A stretch of DNA of 39,930 nucleotides from Bacillus sp. AFS088145 (lineage in GTDB: Bacteria; Bacillota; Bacilli; Bacillales; Bacillaceae_G). The notes below the pieces were generated by a model. That model had not been told where the DNA came from. It worked only from the letters and a program-made list of their open reading frames with translations, and did not search any database. A program made the position numbers and the translations under genes. Of this stretch, positions 17,002 to 25,541 are shown in pieces. The DNA is taken from NCBI RefSeq assembly GCF_002564465.1, contig NZ_NUUX01000008.1, positions 1-39,930 of the forward strand. The letters are read 5' to 3'. Positions within the stretch are counted from its first letter, which is position 1. Each line of letters starts with the position of its first letter.

Positions 17002-17472
17002 TCAACGAAGTGATGGCCACGATCCTTGCATTTTTCTTATTTGAATAATTTGTCCGGTATGGTAAGCATCATGTAGTAATAAATCCATTAATTTTACTTC
17101 AAAAGTATTTCTCATCAGTTCCTCATCTGTCATATTACTCAATAGCTGTCTTAAACTAAAACTAGTATTTTCCAAACGTTCAACTACTTTCTTCCATTCA
17201 TTTCCATCATTCGATGGTTCAGTAAAAAAGAATGTTTGGTCACCGTCCAGATTTTTTGTCCACTCTCTACCTTCTAGATTTGCTACAATCCTCTCTTTGT
17301 AATAAAGAAGATGATTAACGTTTTCCCAAATTGATTTAGTTGCTTCCCCTGATGGTCTCCAACCTGCTTGTTCAGCTGTAATTCCTTCAATTGCATCTTT
17401 TAGAGGAGCAAACCAACTTTCCTTATCATATGTTTTGTCTAATACGTTCAAAAACAACTCTTTTCGATTCAA
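17002..17472 (-). CDS. DinB family protein (metal-binding four-helix bundle)
   Basis: 156 residues, standard DinB/YfiT-like length. The three metal-binding histidines of the fold are visible: His in NHLLYYKERI near residue 53, and HDAYHTGQIIQIRKMQGSW near 134-150 with the HxxxH pair. The family includes thiol transferases such as BstA/YfiT-type enzymes using bacillithiol, but the substrate here is unknown. The start is TTG at 17472, chosen because AGGAGGG lies 7 nt upstream. Monocistronic with its own terminator. Confidence 0.85.
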   Translation of the reverse strand: MNRKELFLNVLDKTYDKESWFAPLKDAIEGITAEQAGWRPSGEATKSIWENVNHLLYYKERIVANLEGREWTKNLDGDQTFFFTEPSNDGNEWKKVVERLENTSFSLRQLLSNMTDEELMRNTFEVKLMDLLLHDAYHTGQIIQIRKMQGSWPSLR

Positions 17473-17723
17473 ATAATTTCCCTCCTTTTTTAAACTCTAA
17501 TAATTTTTAGAAATTACTTCTGTAAAGTCTCCTCATAACCATTAAACTGTCATTAAAAAAGTAGGACTAAATTTGAACTAAATTATAACGATTGATTCAT
17601 ATTGAGGTCACCACTGTTTATTTATTCAACAAATGGCTATTTTTACCTTTTCTTTTTTTAACTTTCTAAAAACATTTGTATCTTTGGGATCAACCTTCTA
17701 GAAATTAGCAAAAAATACTTCTA
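17473..17723. other. Intergenic, nothing recognised
   Basis: AT-rich stretch without ORFs of coding character. It should hold the promoter of the DinB-family gene, but no convincing -35/-10 pair was picked out. Confidence 0.4.
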
Positions 17724-17753
17724 TAAAAACAAAAGGAGTCACAACCATGACTC
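17724..17753 (-). terminator. Terminator of the small membrane protein gene
   Basis: GAGTCA (17736-17741) and TGACTC (17748-17753) form a 6-bp stem, followed on the minus strand by CTTTTGTTTTT. Confidence 0.7.
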
Positions 17754-17771
17754 TCTTAGTAGCATTAATAA

Positions 17772-17963
17772 TTAAGTTACAATGTTAAGTACAAATAAAA
17801 CTAAAAACACACCAGAAAGTACACTAATTTTTTGAAACTTTGTTCGTTTTACAAACCAGTTCCATCTTTGATTCTCGGTATTAATAAGTCTAAAATAAAA
17901 CATCAAATAATCAATAGTACTCATTAATAAAGCCCCTAATACGACCAAAAAAAGACTTGACAT
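17772..17963 (-). CDS. Small two-helix membrane protein (63 aa)
   Basis: 63 residues. A first membrane segment (LFLVVLGALLMSTIDYLMFYF) and a second (ISVLSGVFLVLFVLNIV) flank a basic loop (ENQRWNWFVKRTKFQK). GGGAG precedes the ATG at proper spacing and a terminator follows, so it is very likely a real gene. Role unknown. Confidence 0.7.
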   Translation of the reverse strand: MSSLFLVVLGALLMSTIDYLMFYFRLINTENQRWNWFVKRTKFQKISVLSGVFLVLFVLNIVT

Positions 17964-18082
17964 TCAAATTCTCCCTTTATGTAAACGATATTTAGTAAAT
18001 AGTTTCTAATTTTTCTTAATTATACATTAACGTTTGATATTTGTAATTTGGGGGAATTTCACCATTTTATGAAAATTTCCGC

Positions 18083-18112
18083 AAAAAAAACGATAAATTA
18101 TCAATTTATCGT
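18083..18112 (-). terminator. Terminator of the his operon
   Basis: Perfect 9-bp stem ACGATAAAT/ATTTATCGT (18090-18098 with 18104-18112), followed on the minus strand by eight Ts. It lies 225 bp beyond the hisJ stop, so the tandem-repeat array is inside the his transcript. Confidence 0.75.
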
Positions 18113-18157
18113 CAATATGTGTTGAATTAAACATAATCATAAAAAGTTTATATCACC

Positions 18158-18336
18158 TTACTCATGAGAGCTTCATGAGTATGTAAAAAAGCCAAAACAT
18201 GAAAATTGGTTACTCATAAGGGGTTCATGAGTTAGTAAAAGTCAAAAAAGATGGTAAAAGGTTACTCATAACAGGTTCATGAGTTAGCTAATTAGCAATT
18301 TGATGTAAATTACTTACTCATTAATGGCCCAACAGT
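18158..18336. repeat. 52-bp tandem repeat array with hairpin units
   Basis: TTACTCAT recurs at 18158, 18210, 18262 and 18314, exactly 52 bp apart. The first three units carry ACTCAT, an 8-9 base middle and ATGAGT, so each can fold into a hairpin; unit 1 is ACTCATGAGAGCTTCATGAGT-like with 8-bp arms. The inter-hairpin parts are A-rich and partly alike. The fourth unit is truncated at the hisJ stop. There is no cas gene, and the units are too alike between hairpins for CRISPR spacers. Confidence 0.85.
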
Positions 18337-19167
18337 TCAGTTTCCCCTTTTACTATTTGAAAAATAAACCTCATATCCTCTTCCAACATCTTTTACACTA
18401 TGAGAATCAGAACCATACATTAACTCAATGTTTAAGGAATTCGCAATTTCAACGACATGGTTTGGTGGATAAGTTTCACCACAATACTCTTTAAATAATC
18501 CTGCAGTATTATAGTCTAAAATATAATTTTTTTCTTTTACTAGTTTTAATAGTTCAACTTGTTTATTTAGGATCTTTTCCCTATCATCACATTTCAAAAA
18601 TAGTTTAAATTTATTGCATAAAGTCATATGTCCGATTCTTTTTGGTTTAAACGGACCTAAATCATCAATGATTGACTGTTTTACTAGTTCGTAATAAGCA
18701 AGTTGAAACGCTTCTGTACTGCCATAGTAATTTACTAAACCAGAAAGGGTATCTTCAGCTTTATAATCTATGCAATGCCATCCATTTTTTCCTTCCAAGT
18801 AATGAACTGACAAAAGTCCTGTGTCACAATATTTACCGTATTCTTTTAAAAAATCTTTAAACCATACTGATTCACTCGGTAAATAATCGTATTCAAATCC
18901 AATTTTCATACGAATTCGATCCTTATACTTGTCTCTTACTTTATACATTTCGTTAATATATTTGTCTACTTCATTTTCAGACATCGCAAGCGAAGCAACA
19001 GCATCATTTGGCTTTAAGCTGTTTTGAAATGATGATGGTACGGGTGTATGTTCAGTGATATGGTATTCATCAAACCCAAGTTCAATCGCTTTTTCAATCA
19101 TTAATTGTACGTCATCACCACTTCCGTGCGGACAATATTGTGTATGTGTGTGCCCATCAATTTTCAA
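18337..19167 (-). CDS. hisJ: Histidinol-phosphatase (PHP family)
   Basis: 276 residues, similar to B. subtilis HisJ/HisK (268). It hydrolyses L-histidinol phosphate to histidinol, the step between HisC and HisD. PHP metal motifs are visible: [12 protein letters not shown] at residue 4, ITEHTPVP near 37, GFEYDYLP near 85, SVHYLEG near 120 and [12 protein letters not shown] near 254. The ATG overlaps the hisI stop by 4 nt (ATGA-type coupling). It is the last gene of the operon. This is the monofunctional Gram-positive type, unrelated to the phosphatase half of enterobacterial HisB. Confidence 0.93.
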   Translation of the reverse strand: MKIDGHTHTQYCPHGSGDDVQLMIEKAIELGFDEYHITEHTPVPSSFQNSLKPNDAVASLAMSENEVDKYINEMYKVRDKYKDRIRMKIGFEYDYLPSESVWFKDFLKEYGKYCDTGLLSVHYLEGKNGWHCIDYKAEDTLSGLVNYYGSTEAFQLAYYELVKQSIIDDLGPFKPKRIGHMTLCNKFKLFLKCDDREKILNKQVELLKLVKEKNYILDYNTAGLFKEYCGETYPPNHVVEIANSLNIELMYGSDSHSVKDVGRGYEVYFSNSKRGN

Positions 19168-19811
19168 GATTTTACTTTCTCCTTCCTATTTATTAAGCAA
19201 TCGTTTATCTCTTCAAGTTTTATTCCTTTTTCTACCATTAAGACAACCGTGTGATAAACTAGATCACTAATCTCATAAATTAATTCTTCAGTTCCTTCAT
19301 TTTTAGCTCCAATAATTACTTCGCTCGTCTCTTCGCCTACTTTTTTCAATATCTTATCGATGCCCTGATTAAATAAATAAGTTGTATAAGACCCTTCAAT
19401 CGGATTCTCTTTTCGATCTCGTATCGTTTTATATAGATTTGGCAAATAACTTAATGATTCATTTTGAACAACATTATTTTCTTGCATTAAAGTTAATTTT
19501 TCGGAAAAACAACTATAGCTTCCAGTGTGGCAAGCTACTCCTACTTGTTCAACCTGAAGTAAAATTGAGTCTTGGTCACAATCATAAGAAATCGATTTGA
19601 CATATTGAAGATTCCCCGATGTTTCTCCTTTTTTCCAAATTGATTGGCGACTTCTACTATAAAAAGTGGCAAATCCAGTATCGATTGTGAGTTTAATTGA
19701 TTCATTATTCATATATGCCAACATTAATACCTCTTTCGTATTAATATCTTGCACAATTGCTGGTACTAACCCTTGTTCATTAAAGCGAATTTTATCAATA
19801 TCAAAAAACAT
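19164..19811 (-). CDS. hisI: Bifunctional phosphoribosyl-AMP cyclohydrolase / phosphoribosyl-ATP pyrophosphatase
   Basis: 215 residues, fused HisI-HisE as in B. subtilis (209). Residues 1-110 are the cyclohydrolase: [20 protein letters not shown], then [13 protein letters not shown] with the metal-binding Cys/Asp and [12 protein letters not shown] with the zinc cysteines. Residues about 125-215 are the all-helical pyrophosphatase, with [16 protein letters not shown] and [14 protein letters not shown] supplying the acidic Mg sites. It catalyses steps 2 and 3 of histidine synthesis. It lies 11 bp after hisF. Confidence 0.96.
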   Translation of the reverse strand: MFFDIDKIRFNEQGLVPAIVQDINTKEVLMLAYMNNESIKLTIDTGFATFYSRSRQSIWKKGETSGNLQYVKSISYDCDQDSILLQVEQVGVACHTGSYSCFSEKLTLMQENNVVQNESLSYLPNLYKTIRDRKENPIEGSYTTYLFNQGIDKILKKVGEETSEVIIGAKNEGTEELIYEISDLVYHTVVLMVEKGIKLEEINDCLINRKEKVKS

Positions 19812-19822
19812 GTTTTCTCCTC

Positions 19823-20581
19823 CTATAGTCGAACTGGAATATTTTTTTCATTTAAATAGTCTTTTAATTCACTAATTTTGATTTCTCCAAAATGGAATAC
19901 TGATGCAGCTAAAACTCCATCGACATTTGCATATTCGATCGCATCATAAAAGTGTTCTACTTTACCAGCTCCACCAGATGCGATAACCGGTACATTAACT
20001 GCATTTGTAATTTTTTGCAGTAATCGGATATCAAAACCTCTTTTCATACCATCTTCATCAATACTATTTAAGACAATTTCACCCGCTCCAAGCTCCACAC
20101 CTTTCTTTGCCCAATCAATCGCATCCCATTCAGTCTCTTTCCGGCCACCATTTATAAACACTTTATAATTGCCATCTTTATTTAACTTTGCATCTATTGA
20201 AAGCACAACACATTGTGATCCAAAACGTTCGGATGCTTCTTTAATTAAATTCGGATTTAAAATTGCGGCAGAATTGATTGAAACTTTATCGGCTCCATTT
20301 CTTAATAGTTTCGTAAAATCATCAATCGAACGTACTCCCCCTCCAACACTGAAAGGAATACGCAATTCCTTCGCTACTTCTGAAACAAATTTCAATGATA
20401 TATCTCTTTCTTCATTTGAGGCAGTAATATCATAAAATACTAACTCGTCCGCACCATTATCACTATAATATTTTCCTAGTTTCGTAGGTGAGTCAACATC
20501 TTGAATACTTGAAAACTGTTTTCCTTTCACGACTCGTCCATTACGAACGTCTAAGCACGGTATAATTCTTCTTGCAAGCAT
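19823..20581 (-). CDS. hisF: Imidazole glycerol phosphate synthase cyclase subunit
   Basis: 252 residues, usual length. The (beta/alpha)8 barrel starts [20 protein letters not shown] with catalytic Asp11. Phosphate loops include [13 protein letters not shown] and VIASGGAGK, and [14 protein letters not shown] contains the second catalytic Asp (about 130). It works with HisH to make IGP and AICAR. GAGGAGG lies inside the end of hisA, and the ATG overlaps hisA by 31 nt, so translation is coupled. Confidence 0.97.
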   Translation of the reverse strand: MLARRIIPCLDVRNGRVVKGKQFSSIQDVDSPTKLGKYYSDNGADELVFYDITASNEERDISLKFVSEVAKELRIPFSVGGGVRSIDDFTKLLRNGADKVSINSAAILNPNLIKEASERFGSQCVVLSIDAKLNKDGNYKVFINGGRKETEWDAIDWAKKGVELGAGEIVLNSIDEDGMKRGFDIRLLQKITNAVNVPVIASGGAGKVEHFYDAIEYANVDGVLAASVFHFGEIKISELKDYLNEKNIPVRL

Positions 20582-21282
20582 TTAAGTGCCTCCTCAACTG
20601 TAAATTTTCCTTCATATAATGCTTTACCAGAAATCGCACCATAAATATTTAATCTGCGAAGTGACTTCAGATCATTGATCGAGCTCACTCCACCTGAAGC
20701 GATAATATTTAAATTTGTTTCTTTAGCTAATCTTTTATATGCTTCTAAATTAGGTCCACTTAACATGCCGTCCTTTGATATATCCGTGTATACAACTGTT
20801 TTCACACCGAGTAGCTCTAACTGTTTACAAAATTCAAAGCTATCTTGATCTGTCGACTCTTCCCATCCATTTATGGCTACAAAACTGTTTTTTGCATCAA
20901 CGCCTACAATGATTCGATCACCGTATTTTAAAACAGCTTGTTCTAAAAGTTGTCTATTATTAATTGCAGCTGTACCTAAAATTACTTTTTCTACACCTAA
21001 TTCTAACCAAAACGAGATCGAATCAAGTGATCTTATTCCTCCACCTAACTGAATGTTTAAATTCGTATTTTGAACGATTTCTTTTATAATCGAAGCATTC
21101 TTCCTTTCTCCAGTTCTTGCCCCATCTAAATCAACGATATGCAATACTTTTGCACCTGCTTTTTCAAAATCTAACGCAACTTCTAGTGGTGAACTCTTAT
21201 AAATTACTTTCTTATTAAAGTCTCCTTGCTCAAGGCGAACGCAATTACCGTCTTTAAGATCAATTGCTGGATATAGAATCAT
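20551..21282 (-). CDS. hisA: ProFAR isomerase
   Basis: 243 residues, usual size. A (beta/alpha)8 barrel, with [21 protein letters not shown] at the N-terminus (catalytic Asp8), [24 protein letters not shown] (catalytic Asp near 128) and [10 protein letters not shown]. It isomerises ProFAR to PRFAR. It overlaps hisH by 23 nt at its start and hisF by 31 nt at its end. Confidence 0.97.
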   Translation of the reverse strand: MILYPAIDLKDGNCVRLEQGDFNKKVIYKSSPLEVALDFEKAGAKVLHIVDLDGARTGERKNASIIKEIVQNTNLNIQLGGGIRSLDSISFWLELGVEKVILGTAAINNRQLLEQAVLKYGDRIIVGVDAKNSFVAINGWEESTDQDSFEFCKQLELLGVKTVVYTDISKDGMLSGPNLEAYKRLAKETNLNIIASGGVSSINDLKSLRRLNIYGAISGKALYEGKFTVEEALKCLQEELYRA

Positions 21283-21883
21283 ATAAACACATCTCCTTAA
21301 ATGCTTTTAATAAATTTAGACCTGTTTCTGCACTTTTTTCAGGATGAAATTGCATTCCGTAAATATTATCGGATTTAATAATCGCTGGAATCTTTACCCC
21401 ATATTCGGAATAAGCTAAAAGCTCATCATTTGTTGAACTAATATAAAATGAGTGTACAAAATAGACATAATCGCCTTCATTTATATATTTTAATAATGAT
21501 TCCTGTTTAGTAAAATTTAACTTGTTCCAGCCCATATGTGGAACTTTTACAAAGTCAGGTATACGTTTTACCTGTCCTTTAATTAAGCCAAGCCCACTTG
21601 CCCCTAAGTTTTCTTCACTAAATTCATATAGTAATTGCATTCCTAAGCAAATTCCTAAAATCGGAGTACCGTATTTTGCCTTTGATTTTATACAATCTAC
21701 TAAACCAAGTCGATTTAATTCGTTCATCGCTGCTTCATATGCTCCAACACCTGGTAGAATAATAGAAGAAGCTTGCTCAATCACTTCAATTTCATTCGTA
21801 ATGACTACAGGAAAATCAATTTCTTCACATGCTCTTTTTAATGAATCTAAATTACCTACACCATAATCAATAATAATATTCAC
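21260..21883 (-). CDS. hisH: Imidazole glycerol phosphate synthase glutaminase subunit
   Basis: 207 residues. Class I glutamine amidotransferase: MNIIIDYGVGNLDSLKRA, oxyanion strand ILPGVGAYEAAM, nucleophile elbow GICLGMQLLYEFSEE (Cys near 79), and MQFHPEKSAETG with the catalytic His and Glu. It supplies ammonia to HisF. The start is GTG at 21883, directly after the hisB stop, and an AAGGA site lies in the end of hisB. Confidence 0.96.
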   Translation of the reverse strand: MNIIIDYGVGNLDSLKRACEEIDFPVVITNEIEVIEQASSIILPGVGAYEAAMNELNRLGLVDCIKSKAKYGTPILGICLGMQLLYEFSEENLGASGLGLIKGQVKRIPDFVKVPHMGWNKLNFTKQESLLKYINEGDYVYFVHSFYISSTNDELLAYSEYGVKIPAIIKSDNIYGMQFHPEKSAETGLNLLKAFKEMCLYDSISSN

Positions 21884-22462
21884 TTATAACATTCCTTTCG
21901 TGGAAGGTAATTTAGTCGAAGTTACTTCAACTGCTTGTTTAACCGCTCTGCCAAATGCTTTAAATAAAGCTTCAATTTTGTGGTGATCATTTTCTCCATA
22001 TAAAACTTCCATATGACAATTCATTCTAGCTTCAGAGCTTAATGATTTAAAAAATTCTTTAAAATTCTGTGTATCTATCATTCCTATTCGTTCTCTTACT
22101 GTTCGATCATTATAAACAAGATACGGTCTTCCACTAAAATCGACGACAACTCTTGCTAACGTTTCATCCATTGGAATATAGCAAGAACCGTAACGATTAA
22201 TCCCAATTTTTTCGTCTAACGCAATTAATAAGGCTTTACCTAATGCGATTCCAACATCTTCTGTTGTGTGATGATCATCTACTTCAAGATCACCTTCACA
22301 AAATACTTCTAAGTCTATTCCGCTATGGAATGAAAATAACGTTAACATATGATCTAAAAAACCAATTCCAGTTTGAATGTTACTTTCTCCATCACCATCT
22401 AAATTTAATTTCAAACGTATATTTGTTTCATTTGTTTGTCTTGTAATCATTGCAGTTCTCAC
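21884..22462 (-). CDS. hisB: Imidazoleglycerol-phosphate dehydratase
   Basis: 192 residues, the monofunctional size (B. subtilis 194). Family signatures are GFLDHMLTLFSFHSGIDLEV, with EVDDHHTTEDVGIALG carrying the manganese-binding His residues, and the second-half mirror CHMEVLYGENDHHKIEALFKAFGRA. It dehydrates IGP to imidazole acetol phosphate. It starts with GTG at 22462, overlapping the hisD TGA stop by 4 nt. Confidence 0.97.
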   Translation of the reverse strand: MRTAMITRQTNETNIRLKLNLDGDGESNIQTGIGFLDHMLTLFSFHSGIDLEVFCEGDLEVDDHHTTEDVGIALGKALLIALDEKIGINRYGSCYIPMDETLARVVVDFSGRPYLVYNDRTVRERIGMIDTQNFKEFFKSLSSEARMNCHMEVLYGENDHHKIEALFKAFGRAVKQAVEVTSTKLPSTKGML

Positions 22463-23748
22463 TTTGAATCCTCCTCAAATCGAATACTAATTGCTTTACC
22501 GTGACCAAATAGTCCTTCTTCCTCTGCTATCAATTCAATATGTTTTCTTGCTTCACTTAAGGCAGCCTTATTGTAATAAACAACGGATGTTTTCTTTTGA
22601 AAATCATTTACATTTAATGGCGAGGTAAATCTTGCAGTTCCGCTGGTCGGTAATGTATGATTTGTTCCCGCAAAGTAATCGCCAACAGGCTCTGGAGTAT
22701 AGTCTCCTAAAAAAATAGCACCAGCATTTTTAATTTTATGAACGATCGACTCTGGATTTTTTATCATTAGTTCAAGATGTTCAGGCGCTAACTTATTAAC
22801 AAGTTCAATACCTTCCTCGATTGTTTTAACGACGATAATGGCACCATAATTTTCGAATGAGCATTTAATAATTTCTCTTCTTGGTTGTTCTTCTAATAAG
22901 TTTGGTATTTCTTGTTGTATTTTTTGTGCAAACTCTTCTGAATCCGTAATAACAATACTAGATGCCATTTCATCATGCTCTGCCTGTGCCATTAAGTCAG
23001 CAGCAATAAATCTCGGATTGGCTGTTTCATCTGCTAATATGACAACCTCAGTTGGACCTGCAACCATATCAATTCCTACTATGCCTGAAACACTTTTCTT
23101 AGCGAGCGCCACATAAATATTGCCAGGACCAACTATTTTATCTACTTTTTCAATTGTTTCAGTTCCATACGCCAGTGCCCCTATCGCTTGCGCTCCACCA
23201 ATTTTTAACACCTTTGTAACACCAGCTAATTTCGCAGCTACTAGAATAGAAGGCTTAATTTTTCCTTCTTTATTTGGTGGCGTTACAATGACAATTTCAT
23301 TCACTCCTGCTATTTTTGCAGGAATCACATTCATTAAAACTGTTGATGGGTATGCCGCTTTTCCACCTGGGATATACACACCAACTCTTTCAATCGGATT
23401 AATTAATTGTTGAACATATGAATTTTTTTCATTTATTTTATAACCATCTTGCAGTTGCTTTTCATGATATGTCTCTATATTTTTCTTAGCTTCAATCAAT
23501 GCATTTATTAAGTTTTCATCAGTTTGTTCGAGGGCTTCATTAAACTCTTCTTCACTTACTTCAAAGCTTTTTAGTTTTACCTCATCATAAATTAAAGAAT
23601 ACTGACGTACAGCTTCATCACCATTTTCTTTCACATTTAATAAAATCTTTTCTACGCTTTTTGTGATCTCAACAGTAGGTAAATTCGTTCGGCTTATAAT
23701 ACTTTCAAGTTTTTCACTTTTTTGATTAATCGATAAAATTTCCAGCAT
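22459..23748 (-). CDS. hisD: Histidinol dehydrogenase
   Basis: 429 residues, usual length. Signatures include VYIPGGKAAYPSTVLMNVIPAKIAGV, VDKIVGPGNIYVALAKKSV, DMVAGPTEVVILAD, AQAEHDEMASSIVIT (zinc ligands Gln/His), and the catalytic LAPEHLEL with DYTPEPVGDYFAGTNHTLPTSGTARF. It makes two NAD-dependent oxidations of histidinol to histidine. Its ATG overlaps hisG by 23 nt and a GGGTAGGA site lies within hisG. Confidence 0.97.
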   Translation of the reverse strand: MLEILSINQKSEKLESIISRTNLPTVEITKSVEKILLNVKENGDEAVRQYSLIYDEVKLKSFEVSEEEFNEALEQTDENLINALIEAKKNIETYHEKQLQDGYKINEKNSYVQQLINPIERVGVYIPGGKAAYPSTVLMNVIPAKIAGVNEIVIVTPPNKEGKIKPSILVAAKLAGVTKVLKIGGAQAIGALAYGTETIEKVDKIVGPGNIYVALAKKSVSGIVGIDMVAGPTEVVILADETANPRFIAADLMAQAEHDEMASSIVITDSEEFAQKIQQEIPNLLEEQPRREIIKCSFENYGAIIVVKTIEEGIELVNKLAPEHLELMIKNPESIVHKIKNAGAIFLGDYTPEPVGDYFAGTNHTLPTSGTARFTSPLNVNDFQKKTSVVYYNKAALSEARKHIELIAEEEGLFGHGKAISIRFEEDSK

Positions 23749-24373
23749 ATATGTTCCTACCCTTCTTAATTTTTTCTATAAATTCAGTAATACGGAAATA
23801 GTTAAATCGATAACTTACACGATTTGAAATCACTCTAGCACTGATCGGAATCATTTCTTCTAAGATGACTAATCCATTTGCCTTTAAAGTACTTCCTGTT
23901 TCTACTAAGTCAACAATAATATCTGACATACCTACAATTGGTGCTAATTCAACGGAACCATTTAAATAAATAAGTTCAATATTTTGCCTAAACTGAAAAT
24001 ACTTCGAAGTAATATTTGGATATTTTGTTGCAACTCTTAACGTTTCATCACCTCGATCAATTAGCGTTCCTGGAAAACCCGCTGCTGCAAAAATGCATTT
24101 TCCAAGTTCTAGATCCATCAACTCATATACATCTTTCTCTTGTTCTAGCAGAATGTCTTTTCCTACAAAACCAAGATCGCAAACTCCTCGTTCAACATAT
24201 GTAGCGACATCCACAGGTTTCACTACTAAATATTTAATTTTATTTAATTCATCTTCAAAAATTAGTTTTCTAGTTTTAGAATCAATTACTTTTCGGTAAC
24301 CAGACTGACTTAATATTTTAATAACCTCATCTTCAAGTCTTCCTTTTGCAACTGCAACTGTTAGCCAACTCAT
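23726..24373 (-). CDS. hisG: ATP phosphoribosyltransferase, short form
   Basis: 215 residues from the ATG at 24373, which overlaps the hisZ TGA as ATGA; the frame opens further to 24403 but has no ribosome site there. This is the HisG short form without the C-terminal allosteric domain, which needs HisZ for activity. Motifs are VAVAKGRLEDEVIKIL, YLVVKPVDVATYVERGVCDLGFVGKDIL and the PRPP loop IVDLVETGSTLKANGL. It catalyses the committed step, ATP plus PRPP to phosphoribosyl-ATP. GAGGG lies upstream inside hisZ. Confidence 0.95.
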   Translation of the reverse strand: MSWLTVAVAKGRLEDEVIKILSQSGYRKVIDSKTRKLIFEDELNKIKYLVVKPVDVATYVERGVCDLGFVGKDILLEQEKDVYELMDLELGKCIFAAAGFPGTLIDRGDETLRVATKYPNITSKYFQFRQNIELIYLNGSVELAPIVGMSDIIVDLVETGSTLKANGLVILEEMIPISARVISNRVSYRFNYFRITEFIEKIKKGRNIYAGNFID

Positions 24374-25287
24374 TTTACATCCCTCATTTGACATGTTATC
24401 CAAGCATTTGTATCAATCGAAAATCCGATTGCATCAATACTGTTTTCCGAATCTTCAGACACCAGAAGATAGCGTCCTCCACTTAAAACCTCTTTATTTA
24501 ACTGATCATAATACCCTTTAAAAACGATTCCGTCATAATAATCAAATTCATTTACGATTGATAAATCAAGAAGAATATTTGGACTAATTTCTTGAAATTT
24601 AATTACCTTTTTAACAGCATTTTCCATTTCATTATTTAATACTAAGCTTCTAAGTAATGAATGAAGCTTTTCTCCTTTACCTTGTAAACTAAATAACTGT
24701 TCAAAAACATTTCTAGTTTGAAACGGTAAATTAATTGACTGAATAAAACGTTCTAATTCATCTATATTTTTTAAATAAATTAGCTTTTTCAATTTGTTTT
24801 TTTGCAACTCGGTTAAATTACATTCCTTAAATAATCCTTCGATAAAACCTGTATGCCCGATTTCTAAAATAAAAGGAACATTGTTTAATAAATCAATTGC
24901 CATTATAACTACTTCTATTTCAGATGCTTCAGAAATTCGACCTAAATTTTCAATTCCAAATTGATTAATTTCTTCAAGTTCTACTCCATTATTTCGATAA
25001 ATTGTTGATTGATAAAATACTTTACATTTCTCTTCCTTTAGCGCGATTGGATAAATTTCTTTCATTAATGCACTTGTTAAATCAGGTCTTAACAATAAAA
25101 TTTGCTGTAAGCGTGTTAAAACAACAACTAAGTCTTCTCTAGCTAATCTTGGGTTTCGACTCGAAAATGAATCATACTCTTCAAATAGCTGAGGATGAAA
25201 AGGAATATATCCTCGCTCTAGTGCATAATCTTCCATTTTTCTTTTATATCGATAATTGACTAATGACTGCTTTAATTTCCCATCCAA
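24370..25287 (-). CDS. hisZ: ATP phosphoribosyltransferase regulatory subunit, divergent and short
   Basis: 305 residues from a TTG at 25287, chosen because AAGGGGG (25297-25303) lies 9 nt upstream and just after the attenuator terminator. The frame stays open to 25407 only by reading through the terminator stem. It has a histidyl-tRNA-synthetase-like fold: LLLRPDLTSALMKEI, motif-2-like FYQSTIYRN near residue 90, INQFGIENLG, and a C-terminal FDYYDGIVFKGYYDQLNKEVLSGGRYLLV. Usual HisZ is about 390-420 residues and begins with a KPxGxRD-type element, missing here. Identity rests on position before short-form hisG plus these motifs. Confidence 0.85.
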   Translation of the reverse strand: MDGKLKQSLVNYRYKRKMEDYALERGYIPFHPQLFEEYDSFSSRNPRLAREDLVVVLTRLQQILLLRPDLTSALMKEIYPIALKEEKCKVFYQSTIYRNNGVELEEINQFGIENLGRISEASEIEVVIMAIDLLNNVPFILEIGHTGFIEGLFKECNLTELQKNKLKKLIYLKNIDELERFIQSINLPFQTRNVFEQLFSLQGKGEKLHSLLRSLVLNNEMENAVKKVIKFQEISPNILLDLSIVNEFDYYDGIVFKGYYDQLNKEVLSGGRYLLVSEDSENSIDAIGFSIDTNAWITCQMRDVK

Positions 25288-25307
25288 TTGAACATTCCCC
25301 CTTCTAG

Positions 25308-25350
25308 AAAAAACAAAAAGGCCATACAGGTTAAATGCCTGTATGGCCTT
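25308..25350 (-). terminator. Attenuator terminator of the his operon
   Basis: On the transcript, GGCCATACAGG (25348-25338) pairs perfectly with CCTGTATGGCC (25330-25320) around a 7-base loop and is followed by TTTTTGTTTTTT. It ends 5 bp before the hisZ ribosome site. Being upstream of the first structural gene, it can only be regulatory. Its 5' arm can alternatively pair with GCTTGTGT (25366-25359) to form an antiterminator. Confidence 0.92.
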
Positions 25351-25352
25351 CT

Positions 25353-25430
25353 GGCACGACACAAGCACCTTTTTCGTAACACGAAGAGGGCTTGCATCTA
25401 CGGTCAAATTTTGTCCATAGATTCAAACCC
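25353..25430 (-). promoter_or_regulatory. Mutually exclusive hairpins of the his attenuator
   Basis: Hand-folded on the transcript. Helix A:B: GGGTTTG (25430-25424) with CAAGCCC (25394-25388), extended by CTATG/CGTAG. Helix B:C: CCCTCTTCGT (25390-25381) with ACGAAAAAGG (25377-25368), sharing CCC with A:B. Helix C:D: GGTGC (25369-25365) with GTGCC (25357-25353). Antiterminator D:E: GCTTGTGT (25366-25359) with ATACAGGC (25344-25337), plus GCC/GGC next to it. A ribosome stalled on the His codons would hide A, allow B:C, free D and favour D:E over the terminator. Confidence 0.7.
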
Positions 25431-25479
25431 TGGGTGGATGATGATGTTGTAACCCATTATTCGTGCGTGCGAAATACAT
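25423..25479 (-). CDS. hisL: His operon leader peptide (three consecutive His codons)
   Basis: 18 codons, product MYFARTNNGLQHHHPPRV, ending at TGA 25425-25423. AAGGAG (25493-25488) lies 8 nt before this ATG; another in-frame ATG at 25485 is only 2 nt from it and is less likely. Three CAT codons (25446-25438) sit 7 nt before hairpin arm A. The peptide is placed between a canonical promoter and the attenuator terminator, the arrangement of a ribosome-sensed histidine attenuator. The symbol is by analogy with enterobacterial hisL, not homology. Confidence 0.85.
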   Translation of the reverse strand: MYFARTNNGLQHHHPPRV

Positions 25480-25512
25480 GTTCATGTCTCCTTTTTCGTT
25501 TTATTTTTATTC

Positions 25513-25541
25513 ATCTTAATGAATTTGATATAAGTTGTCAA
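25513..25541 (-). promoter_or_regulatory. Sigma-A promoter of the his operon
   Basis: Minus strand: -35 TTGACA (25541-25536), a 17-bp spacer and -10 TAAGAT (25518-25513). Transcription would start near 25506, about 13 nt before the leader ribosome site. An inverted repeat CCCTTTC/GAAAGGG (25543-25549 with 25566-25572) lies directly upstream. Confidence 0.8.

Noticed and set aside
18158-18336. CRISPR array from regularly spaced ACTCAT...ATGAGT units
   Set aside because: Only three full units, the linkers are similar to each other rather than unique spacers, and no cas genes are nearby. It is a tandem repeat.
25288-25407. N-terminal extension of HisZ reading through the terminator
   Set aside because: The extra 40 residues are translated from the terminator and antiterminator stems, with no ribosome site at their start.
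25308-25541. T-box riboswitch upstream of hisZ
   Set aside because: No TGGNACCGCG core or specifier loop is found in the leader. The His-codon ORF and alternative hairpins explain it better.
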